DNA of 64,000 nucleotides from Burkholderiales bacterium (GTDB lineage Bacteria; Pseudomonadota; Gammaproteobacteria; Burkholderiales; Burkholderiaceae_E): positions 1 to 64,000 of the forward strand of contig CANKWX010000009.1 of assembly GCA_947487165.1 (NCBI GenBank). Reading direction: 5' to 3'. Under the pieces are notes generated by a model. That model made no database searches and was not told the origin of the DNA. It worked only from the letters and a program-made list of their open reading frames with translations. Made by a program: the position numbers and the translations under genes. Within the stretch, counting starts at the first letter, position 1. Every line of letters starts with the position of its first letter. Positions 1 to 7,443 of the stretch are shown in pieces.

Positions 1-1499
1 CGCACCTTCGCCCGCGCCCGCGGGCTGCGCACGAACCCAAGCTGCGGATTGAGCCAGTCGCGCGAAGGGCCGTCCTGCCCGCTGCCCGACCGCGCGACCA
101 CCACTTCGATGGTCTGGCCATTGCGCAGCACGGTGTTCAGCGGCACCAGATGCCCGTCGACCCGCGCACCACGACAGCGATGGCCAAGGCCTGTATGCAC
201 GTGATACGCGAAGTCGACCGGCGTGGCGCCGGCCGGCAATTCGATCACCCTCGCCTGTGGCGTCAAGAGGTAGATGCGCTCGCTCTCGCCAACGCCTGCG
301 GTCGAGACCTTGCCGCCAAGGGTTGCGCCGACCTCCTGCTGCCACATCAGGAGCTGACGCATCCACTCCACGCGCGCCTGCGGACTGCCGGCCACGCCGG
401 TCGATGCCTCCTTGTATCGCCAGTGCGAGGCCACTCCAAACTCGGCATGCTGATGCATCGCCCGGGTCCGGATCTGAATCTCGAGAGGCCGGTCGTCTTC
501 GGCGATCACCACGGTATGCAGCGACTGATAGCCATTGGGCTTGGGCCGCGAAATGTAATCGTCGAATTCGCGCGGGATCGGCGGCCAGATCTCATGCACC
601 ACGCCCAGCACGGTGTAGCACTCGCGGGTATCGGCCACCAGCACCCGGAAGGCGCGCAGATCCTGGACCTCATCAAAACCCAGGTCCTTGCTGCGCATCT
701 TGTTGTAGATGCTGTAGAGATGCTTCGGGCGTCCGCTCACTTCGGCGACCACGCCCGCCTCCCGCAGCGCCGCGCGCAGCCGCTCGACCGCACCCGCCAC
801 GAACTGCTCGCGTTCGAGGCGCCGTTCTTCGAGCTGGCGCGCAATGCCGCGATACAGCTCGGGCTCGAGAAAGCGAAAGGCCAGATCCTCGAGCTCCCAC
901 TTGAGCTGCCCAAGACCGAGGCGGTTGGCCAGCGGCGCGAGCACTTCGAGGGTCTCGCGCGCCACCGCCTGTGCAGGCGACGTCTTTGTGCGGGCATGGT
1001 GGCGCAGGGTCTGCAGGCGCGAGGCCAGCCGGATCAGCACCACGCGAATGTCGCTGGCCATCGCCAGCGTCATACGGCGCAGGGTCTCGAGCTCTTCGCC
1101 GGTGCTGGGTGCATCGGCCTTGAGCGTGAGGTCCTTGAGCCGGAGCAGCTCGCGCATCCCTTCAACCAGTACCCGGACCTCGGTGCCGAAGCGCGACTCG
1201 ATCTCGTCCAGTGCCAGCGCCTTGCCCGGCCCGAAGAGGACGCCCGCCAGACGCGTCGCCTCATCGACCCGCAACGCCTCGAGAATCGCCAGCGTGCCGG
1301 CGGCATGATCGGCCAGCGACTCCTCTGGCTCGCCGGCAGACTCACGCGAAACGCCTGCCCGCTCGCGCACCAGCGCCAACGCGTCGGTCAGCACCTGCGA
1401 GGCGGCCGGCGCCAGCGCATCGACCGGATCATCGATCGCCCGGGCAGCGGGCGCACCGATGCCAGGCAAGCCGGCGGGGGTTGGGGACGGTGCATTCAT
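1..1499 (-). CDS. relA: RelA-type (p)ppGpp synthetase, 3' end beyond window
   Basis: Reading the minus strand from ATG at 1499 gives about 499 codons running off the window start. Seen: an N-terminal HD-like region without the paired His-Asp (the spot reads LAGVLFGPGKA), then the nucleotidyltransferase core with EFDDYI, PKPNGYQSLHT and EIQIRTRAMH, then a TGS domain (ERIYLLTPQ to NGQTIEVV). Known: the EXDD signature marks synthetase-only RelA, and RXKD marks bifunctional Rel/SpoT. The missing HD and the EFDD together favour a monofunctional RelA that makes (p)ppGpp from ATP and GTP/GDP on starved ribosomes. The C-terminal helical, ACT and zinc-finger regions lie outside the window. It is divergent from mtfA with only 44 bp between starts. 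No ribosome binding site is visible before the ATG. Confidence 0.93.
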   Translation of the reverse strand, partial: MNAPSPTPAGLPGIGAPAARAIDDPVDALAPAASQVLTDALALVRERAGVSRESAGEPEESLADHAAGTLAILEALRVDEATRLAGVLFGPGKALALDEIESRFGTEVRVLVEGMRELLRLKDLTLKADAPSTGEELETLRRMTLAMASDIRVVLIRLASRLQTLRHHARTKTSPAQAVARETLEVLAPLANRLGLGQLKWELEDLAFRFLEPELYRGIARQLEERRLEREQFVAGAVERLRAALREAGVVAEVSGRPKHLYSIYNKMRSKDLGFDEVQDLRAFRVLVADTRECYTVLGVVHEIWPPIPREFDDYISRPKPNGYQSLHTVVIAEDDRPLEIQIRTRAMHQHAEFGVASHWRYKEASTGVAGSPQARVEWMRQLLMWQQEVGATLGGKVSTAGVGESERIYLLTPQARVIELPAGATPVDFAYHVHTGLGHRCRGARVDGHLVPLNTVLRNGQTIEVVVARSGSGQDGPSRDWLNPQLGFVRSPRARAKV

Positions 1500-1509
1500 C
1501 GGGACTGGC

Positions 1510-1515
1510 ATTATA
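1510..1515 (-). promoter_or_regulatory. Candidate -10 box of relA
   Basis: A perfect TATAAT reads on the minus strand 10 bases before the relA ATG at 1499. If used, transcription would start within a few bases of the start codon and give an almost leaderless mRNA, which fits the lack of a Shine-Dalgarno sequence. No good -35 is seen. Chance occurrence is possible. Confidence 0.35.
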
Positions 1516-1543
1516 GGGAGACCGCCTGCCCTCCCCCACTGCC

Positions 1544-2380
1544 ATGATCTGGCCGCGCAAAGCCCGCCGCGAACTCGTCGTCGACCTCCCGGTCTGGAAG
1601 CGTCTGCAGTCCGATTGGCCCTGTCTGCGCGGGCTGAGCGACGCCGAGTCCGACCTCATGCGCGAGCTGATCGCCGGTTTTCTGACGAGCAAGACCGTCA
1701 CCGGCGCACAGGGCCTGGCGCCAGATGACGACATGCGTCTGGGCATCGCCGCGCAGGCCTGCCTGCCGATCCTGCACCTGGGCCTGGCGCACTATGGCGA
1801 CTTTGTCGAGATCGTGGTCCATCCCGGTGCCTTCCTGGTGCGGCGACAACTCACCGACGAGGACGGATTGGTCCATGAATTCGACGATGTCCTGGCCGGC
1901 GAGGCAATGGACGGCGGACCGGTGGTGCTGTCCTGGGACGACATCCGGCCTCAGACCATCGCAAGCGACGCGCCTGATCAGTCGATGTCGAACATCGTCA
2001 TCCATGAATTCGTCCACAAACTCGATATGGCCGATGGCCAGGCCAATGGCTGCCCGCCGATGACCACCAGTCTGAAAAAGCGCTGGGAGAGCACGCTTTT
2101 CGAGGCGTTCGATGACTTTTGCAGCCAGCTCGATGCCATCGAGGCGGCGATTCCGTCCGATATCGACCCGCAAAGCGAGGCGGCCGACGCCTGGTATGCC
2201 CGATTGCCGCTCGACCCCTATGCCGCCACGGATGAGGCGGAATTCTTTGCAGTCGCCGCAGAAGCCTTTTTTGTGAGCCCGGTCAGCTTCCAGCAATCGT
2301 ATCCAGGCCTCTACGAGTGCTTTTCAGAGTATTTCAGACAAGACCCTGTTTCCCGGGTATCGTGTGGCCGCCAGCGGTAG
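1544..2380 (+). CDS. mtfA: MtfA family zinc metallopeptidase
   Basis: The product is 278 residues, a normal length for MtfA (Mlc titration factor A). The zinc-binding motif HEFVH sits at about residues 154-158 and a downstream AEFFAVAAEAFF stretch supplies the third-ligand glutamate. The N-terminal part is aliphatic and acidic with no signal peptide, so it is cytosolic. Known: in enterobacteria MtfA is an aminopeptidase that binds and inactivates the Mlc repressor of glucose uptake; in betaproteobacteria the partner is unclear. It stands alone, divergent from relA and followed by 232 bp of non-coding DNA before the polysaccharide locus. The family is clear; the substrate is not. Confidence 0.9.
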   Translation: MIWPRKARRELVVDLPVWKRLQSDWPCLRGLSDAESDLMRELIAGFLTSKTVTGAQGLAPDDDMRLGIAAQACLPILHLGLAHYGDFVEIVVHPGAFLVRRQLTDEDGLVHEFDDVLAGEAMDGGPVVLSWDDIRPQTIASDAPDQSMSNIVIHEFVHKLDMADGQANGCPPMTTSLKKRWESTLFEAFDDFCSQLDAIEAAIPSDIDPQSEAADAWYARLPLDPYAATDEAEFFAVAAEAFFVSPVSFQQSYPGLYECFSEYFRQDPVSRVSCGRQR

Positions 2381-2612
2381 ACACAAATCAGACACAAAAC
2401 CGGAGGCGAAAAACGTTTTTTTTCAAAATCACCGATCAATCATCCGATGACCCGGCAACCAGATGTTCGCGACACACTGCCGCAATGCAACAGGACGTAA
2501 ACTTGAAGGCTAGCTAAACGGCAAGCCGAATCAGCCTGCTGACAGCTTCCGGATCCCGTTCGTGCCGTATTTCCTAGCGGCCACTTCCCCGCCACGTTAA
2601 GCTCAAGTCACG

Positions 2613-3986
2613 ATGATCCGCGTTTTCAACCACTATCTTTCCGTCCGGCTCCTGTTGCTGACCCTGCTCGAGGGAGCCGTCCTCTTTCAGTCGGTGGTTT
2701 TCGGCTTCCAGGTGCGGGTCCCGGGATCGCTCGCCGCCATCCCGCTGATGGAAGCCGGCGTTTTCACCTTCATCATGCTGATGTCGATGTCGGCGCTCGG
2801 CCTGTATCAGACTCAGGCCGAGAGCTTCCGAACGACCTTCAACCGGATCCTGATCGCCTACGGCATGTCGCTGCTGCTGATCAGCCTGGTCTTCTATCTC
2901 TTTCCCCAGACTTACATCGAACGTGGTGTGATGGCCTGGAGTTCTCTGCTCGCGCTCGGCAGTGTCCTGGTGCTGAGGCTGAGTTTTTTCCGGCTGACCG
3001 ACATCGGTCTGCCCAAGCGGCGTGTCCTGGTGCTGGGCAACGGCGCAGAAGCCGAGGCAGTCATCCGCTGCCTGCACAAGGGCGCGGGCCGCCAGTCGGT
3101 TCAATATGCGGGTCTTTATCCGGTCGTGCCGCAGCGCGATGCCAAAGGTGTCGACCGTCCGCTGAATCACGACCTGCTGCGTCGCACCGCCGAGGAACTC
3201 AAAGTCTCCGAAATAGTGATCGCGGTGCGCGAGCGTCGGGGTGGCGTGCTGCCGCTGCGCCAGTTGCTCGACGCAAGGCTGAATGGCATCAAAGTCATGG
3301 ACCTGCAGTCCTTCTACGAGCGTGAAGAAGGTGTGCTGCGCATCGACAGCATGCGTGCGAGCTGGATGATCTTTGGTAACGGCTTCGATCAGGGCATGAC
3401 CCGCGACCTGGTCAAGCGCCTCTTCGATCTGATCGCTTCGGCCAGCCTGCTGCTGCTGGCGATGCCGATCCTGCTGCTGGCCATGATCGCGGTGGTGATC
3501 GACAGCGGATTTCCGATCTTCTACTCGCAGGAGCGGGTCGGTTTCGGCGGACGGCATTTCAGGATTCTCAAGCTGCGCACGATGCGCACCGACGCCGAAA
3601 AAGGCGGCCAGGCGGTCTGGGCAGTGGCCAAGGATCCGCGCATCACCCGTGTCGGCAACTTCCTGCGCCGCACCCGTATCGACGAACTGCCCCAGCTCTG
3701 GACGGTGCTCGCCGGTCACATGAGTTTCGTGGGCCCGCGCCCCGAGCGGCAGTTCTTTGTTGATCAGCTGGTCGAAAAAATTCCTTTTTATGACGTGCGT
3801 CACTCGGTCAAACCCGGTGTCACCGGCTGGGCGCAAGTGCGATATCCCTACGGTGCCTCGCTGGAAGACGGTCTGGCCAAGCTCCAGTACGACCTCTACT
3901 ACGTCAAGAACCACTCGCTGTTTCTCGATCTGATGATCCTGGTCGAGACGATCCAGGTGGTGTTGCTCGGCAAGGGCGCACGCTGA
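2613..3986 (+). CDS. EpsB-type polyprenyl glycosylphosphotransferase of XrtA locus
   Basis: A 457-residue membrane enzyme expected to start repeat-unit synthesis by moving a sugar phosphate from a nucleotide sugar to undecaprenyl phosphate. The N-terminal half has several hydrophobic segments (about residues 10-125) and a Rossmann-like part (RRVLVLGNGAEAEAVIR). The C-terminal half is the bacterial sugar transferase domain: transmembrane helix after LVKRLFDLI, then SQERVGFGG, LKLRTMR, RRTRIDELPQLW, MSFVGPRPER and KPGVTGWAQV. It matches what I know of the exosortase-linked EpsB_2 family (TIGR03013). It is the first gene of the locus, with prsK following at once. The ATG at 2613 places the hydrophobic N-terminus properly. 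Confidence 0.9.
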   Translation: MIRVFNHYLSVRLLLLTLLEGAVLFQSVVFGFQVRVPGSLAAIPLMEAGVFTFIMLMSMSALGLYQTQAESFRTTFNRILIAYGMSLLLISLVFYLFPQTYIERGVMAWSSLLALGSVLVLRLSFFRLTDIGLPKRRVLVLGNGAEAEAVIRCLHKGAGRQSVQYAGLYPVVPQRDAKGVDRPLNHDLLRRTAEELKVSEIVIAVRERRGGVLPLRQLLDARLNGIKVMDLQSFYEREEGVLRIDSMRASWMIFGNGFDQGMTRDLVKRLFDLIASASLLLLAMPILLLAMIAVVIDSGFPIFYSQERVGFGGRHFRILKLRTMRTDAEKGGQAVWAVAKDPRITRVGNFLRRTRIDELPQLWTVLAGHMSFVGPRPERQFFVDQLVEKIPFYDVRHSVKPGVTGWAQVRYPYGASLEDGLAKLQYDLYYVKNHSLFLDLMILVETIQVVLLGKGAR

Positions 3987-6064
3987 GCGAGGCCGCTGCA
4001 TCACTCGGATTTCTCGGTTATGGCGCGGCGGCGCTTGCCTGGGCCGGCCTCGCAGCACTGCTCATCCTTCGCAAAAGCTGGCTGTCGCTCGGGCCCCTGC
4101 TGATCGCCGCCTGCGGCGTTCAAACTGTGTGGGCGGTGCTGATGGCCATGGCCACCACTTCTCGCGCCCCGATTCCCGAACTGCTGCATGTGGCCGAGGC
4201 ACTGCGACCACTGGTCTGGACCGGCTTCATGATCGCGGTCCTGCGACGGCAGATCAGCCCGGCCGAGCTGGTGATCGGCACGTCGCTTGCCATCGTGATC
4301 GCCGCAGCGCAATTCGCCTCTGCGCTCTTCGATCTCGGCCCCCAGGAGCGCTTCGGCACCGGCCTGCTCGCGTCTGTTCTGGTACTGGTCTGCCTGGAAC
4401 AGATCTATCGCAATCTGCCTGATGGACAGCGCTGGTCGATCAAGTTTCTTTGCCTGGCACTGCTGGCGATTTTCGGCTTCGACGTGGTCCTCTACAGCGA
4501 CGCCCTGCTCTTTGGCCGCTTCGAATATGGCTGGTTTGTCGCGCGCGGCTATGCCAATGCGCTGATGGTGCCGCTGATCGCGGTCACTGCCGCGCGAGCC
4601 GGCGATTCGCCCCTGGCGTTGCGGCTGTCGCGCAAGATCGTCTTCCATTCGGCCACCCTGCTGGCCTCGGGCCTGTTTTTGCTGGCGGTTTCGGCGATCG
4701 GCTATGGCCTGCGCTATTTCGGTGGCGAATGGGGCGGCGTCGCCCAGCTGGTGGTCGTCTTTTCGGCGGTGGTCGGCGTCATTGCGCTGGCCGCCTCGGG
4801 CAGACTGCGCGCCCAGCTGCGGGTGATATTGGCCAAGCACTTTTTCACCTATCGCTACGACTACCGCACCGAGTGGCTCAAGCTCACCGATCTGGTGGCC
4901 CGCTCCGATCAGACTGGCACGACCGACAGCACCCTGTCCTATCGAGCCCTGCAGGGTCTGGCCGGCCTGGTCGAATGCCAGTCGAGCGCGCTGTGGCTGC
5001 GCACCGAGCAGGGCAACTGGGTCTGCGACGCCCGCCGCGATCTGAGCGTGCGCGAGCCGATCGCGGCCGACGACCCGCTGCCGCGTTTTCTGGCCGAACG
5101 CCAATGGATCATCGATGTGCCCGAGTGGCGCAAGCTGCCCGAGCGTTATCAGGATCTGGTGCTGCCGTCATGGCTCACCGATGATCCGCAGGCTTGGCTG
5201 ATCGTGCCGCTCGAACTCAATGACGAGCTGATCGGCATTGCCCAGTTGCAAAGGCCGGCGGCAAGCATCCCCCTCGACTGGGAAGTCCGCGACGTACTCA
5301 AGGCCGCGGGGCGCCAGGTGGCCGGCTATCTCGCGGTGAGTCAGGCGGTCGAAAAGCTCGTTCAGGCCCGCCAGTTCGACTCATTCAACCGGATGAGTGC
5401 CTTTGTCGTCCATGACCTCAAAAACCTGGTCGCCCAGCTCTCACTGTTGCTCAAGAACGCCGCCCGGCACCGCGACAACCCCGAATTTCAACGCGACATG
5501 CTCGAAACCGTCGAGAATGTCCTCGACCGCATGCAGGGTCTGCTGATGCAATTGCGAGTTGGCACCAAGCCGATCGAACAGCCTGCGCCGCTGATGCTGG
5601 CCGAGGTGCTCGCTGAGGCCATCGAATCGAAACGAGGAATTGCCTTGCAACCTGAGCTGACTGTTGCTGCATCCGCTGTGGATGTTCTGGTCGTCGCCCA
5701 TCGCGACCGCCTGGAGCGGGTGGTCGGCCATCTGGTGCAAAACGCGATCGAAGCCACGCCTTCGAACGGATCGGTGCGCATCGAGGCCGAGCGCGATGGC
5801 CGGGAGGTGCTGGTCAAGGTGATCGACACCGGTGCAGGCATGAGCCGCGAGTTCATCGACACCCAGCTCTTCAGGCCCTTCAGCTCGACCAAGGACCACG
5901 GCATGGGAATTGGTGCCTTCGAGAGCCGCGAATATATCCGCGAGATTGGCGGGTCTCTGTCGGTCGCGAGCACCGAAGGCCGTGGCACATGCTTTTCGAT
6001 CCGTCTGCCGGTGCATGCCGAGATGAGCGCGACAAGCCTCGCGAGGACCGCTGATGTCCGATGA
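3983..6064 (+). CDS. prsK: PEP-CTERM system histidine kinase PrsK
   Basis: Membrane sensor kinase: seven or eight hydrophobic segments in the first 290 residues, a GAF-like region, then a HisKA core with FVVHDLKN as phosphorylation site and an ATPase domain with LVQNAIEAT (N box), DTGAGMS (G1) and GMGIGAFESREYI (G2). The start is unusual. The first GTG (4127) would cut off two membrane helices. The frame is open back to a CTG at 3983 that overlaps the stop of the upstream gene, with AAGGG about 7 bases before it. No ATG, GTG or TTG lies between 3983 and 4127 in frame. The length from CTG, 693 residues, fits PrsK (TIGR02916). It overlaps prsR by 11 bases and partners with it. Confidence 0.9.
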   Translation: MSEAAASLGFLGYGAAALAWAGLAALLILRKSWLSLGPLLIAACGVQTVWAVLMAMATTSRAPIPELLHVAEALRPLVWTGFMIAVLRRQISPAELVIGTSLAIVIAAAQFASALFDLGPQERFGTGLLASVLVLVCLEQIYRNLPDGQRWSIKFLCLALLAIFGFDVVLYSDALLFGRFEYGWFVARGYANALMVPLIAVTAARAGDSPLALRLSRKIVFHSATLLASGLFLLAVSAIGYGLRYFGGEWGGVAQLVVVFSAVVGVIALAASGRLRAQLRVILAKHFFTYRYDYRTEWLKLTDLVARSDQTGTTDSTLSYRALQGLAGLVECQSSALWLRTEQGNWVCDARRDLSVREPIAADDPLPRFLAERQWIIDVPEWRKLPERYQDLVLPSWLTDDPQAWLIVPLELNDELIGIAQLQRPAASIPLDWEVRDVLKAAGRQVAGYLAVSQAVEKLVQARQFDSFNRMSAFVVHDLKNLVAQLSLLLKNAARHRDNPEFQRDMLETVENVLDRMQGLLMQLRVGTKPIEQPAPLMLAEVLAEAIESKRGIALQPELTVAASAVDVLVVAHRDRLERVVGHLVQNAIEATPSNGSVRIEAERDGREVLVKVIDTGAGMSREFIDTQLFRPFSSTKDHGMGIGAFESREYIREIGGSLSVASTEGRGTCFSIRLPVHAEMSATSLARTADVR

Positions 6065-7403
6065 GCGTCCAGTCCTGCTGATGGTCGAAGACGACAAGGG
6101 TCTGCAAAAGCAGATGCGCTGGAGCTTCGACCAATACGAGATCCTCTTTGCCGACGATCACGACAGCGCGGTTGCCGCAGTTCGCCGCAGCGAGCCGCGG
6201 GTCATGACGCTCGACCTCGGCCTGCCGCCCACACCCGATACCACCGAGCAGGGCTTTCGCATTCTCGAATCGGTGATTGCCATCGCGCCCGCCACCAAGG
6301 TGATCGCGCTCACCGGCCAGAACGATCGGTCGAATGCGGTGCGCGCCATCGGCATGGGTGCCTATGATTTCTTTGCCAAGCCCTTCGAGCCCGACATCCT
6401 GGGGCTGGTGATTGCGCGGGCCTTTCGGGTGGCCGACCTTGAACACGAAAACCGCCTGCTGCGCCAGTCGCAACTCGGCGAAGGCTTTACCGGCCTGATC
6501 ACCCGCGACCCCGGCATGCTCAAGGTCTGTCGCCAGATCGAGCGCCTGGCCCCGACCCAGGCCACGGTCATGCTGCTGGGCGACTCCGGCACCGGCAAGG
6601 AAGTGCTGGCCCGCGCCTTGCACAATGGCTCTGCGCGCGCCGACAAGCGTTTCGTGGCCATCAACTGCGCGGCGATTCCGGATGCGCTGCTCGAATCCGA
6701 GCTTTTCGGCTACGAAAAAGGCGCTTTCACCGGCGCTGCCAAGCAGACACCAGGCAAGATTGAGCTGGCCAATCACGGCACACTGTTTCTGGACGAGATC
6801 GGTGATCTGCCGATGGCCCTGCAGGCCAAGCTGCTGCGCTTTTTGCAAGAGCGGGTCTTCGAGCGAGTCGGCGGACGCCAGGAAATCGCGGTCGATGTGC
6901 GAGTGATCTGCGCCACGCATCGGAACTTGCGCGAGCGCATTGTCGAAGGCGCGTTTCGCGAAGACCTCTTCTATCGCCTTTCCGAGATGATCGTGAACAT
7001 CCCGGCGCTGCGCGAGCGTGCGGGCGATGCCAGTCTGCTGGCCCATGCCTTCGTACAGCGCTTTTCGCTGGCCAACGGGCGCGTCGATCTCACGCTGAGT
7101 GACGCTGCGCTCAATGCCATCGAGGCACACCCGTGGCCGGGCAATGTGCGTGAGCTTGAAAATGCGATCAAGCGCGCGGTCATCATGGCCGACGAGCTGA
7201 GCATCACCGCCGACGACCTTGGCCTGACCGCGCCCGACGAAGTGCCGGCGCTCAATCTCAAGCAGATCCGCGATGAAGCCGACAAGCAGGCGATCCTCAA
7301 GACACTCGCCCGCTGCGACGGCAATGTGCTCAAGACCGCCGAATTGCTGGGCATCAGCCGACCGACTCTCTACGACATGATGGCGCGCCTTGGCCTTCGC
7401 TAA
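6054..7403 (+). CDS. prsR: PrsR, sigma-54 dependent response regulator
   Basis: A 449-residue NtrC-type regulator. Receiver domain: acidic pair near residues 12-14, phospho-acceptor Asp54 in LDLGLPP, and Lys in FAKPFEP. AAA+ domain: Walker A GDSGTGKE at 176-183 and GAFTGA at 223-228, the loop that contacts sigma-54. The C-terminus is a Fis-type helix-turn-helix (about 410-449, ending GISRPTLYDMMARLG). It is translated from an ATG inside the end of prsK, so the pair is coupled. Known: PrsR (TIGR02915) accompanies exosortase A and acts with RpoN on PEP-CTERM and polysaccharide genes. I looked for -24/-12 promoters in front of 2613 and 10504 and found no convincing one. Confidence 0.94.
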   Translation: MSDERPVLLMVEDDKGLQKQMRWSFDQYEILFADDHDSAVAAVRRSEPRVMTLDLGLPPTPDTTEQGFRILESVIAIAPATKVIALTGQNDRSNAVRAIGMGAYDFFAKPFEPDILGLVIARAFRVADLEHENRLLRQSQLGEGFTGLITRDPGMLKVCRQIERLAPTQATVMLLGDSGTGKEVLARALHNGSARADKRFVAINCAAIPDALLESELFGYEKGAFTGAAKQTPGKIELANHGTLFLDEIGDLPMALQAKLLRFLQERVFERVGGRQEIAVDVRVICATHRNLRERIVEGAFREDLFYRLSEMIVNIPALRERAGDASLLAHAFVQRFSLANGRVDLTLSDAALNAIEAHPWPGNVRELENAIKRAVIMADELSITADDLGLTAPDEVPALNLKQIRDEADKQAILKTLARCDGNVLKTAELLGISRPTLYDMMARLGLR

Positions 7404-7443
7404 ACCACTGACTGCATCGCTGCAACACCTGGAGACATCCGCC

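Noticed and set aside
150-1547. Long + strand opening opposite relA
   Set aside because: Antisense shadow in high-GC DNA; the minus strand encodes clear RelA motifs.
2579-2592. GG-N10-GC match, possible sigma-54 promoter before 2613
   Set aside because: Flanking bases do not fit the consensus and it lies too close to the ATG.
2574-4058. 494-codon minus-strand opening opposite the sugar transferase gene
   Set aside because: Gln/His/Asp-rich composition typical of antisense frames; the + strand has a complete glycosylphosphotransferase.
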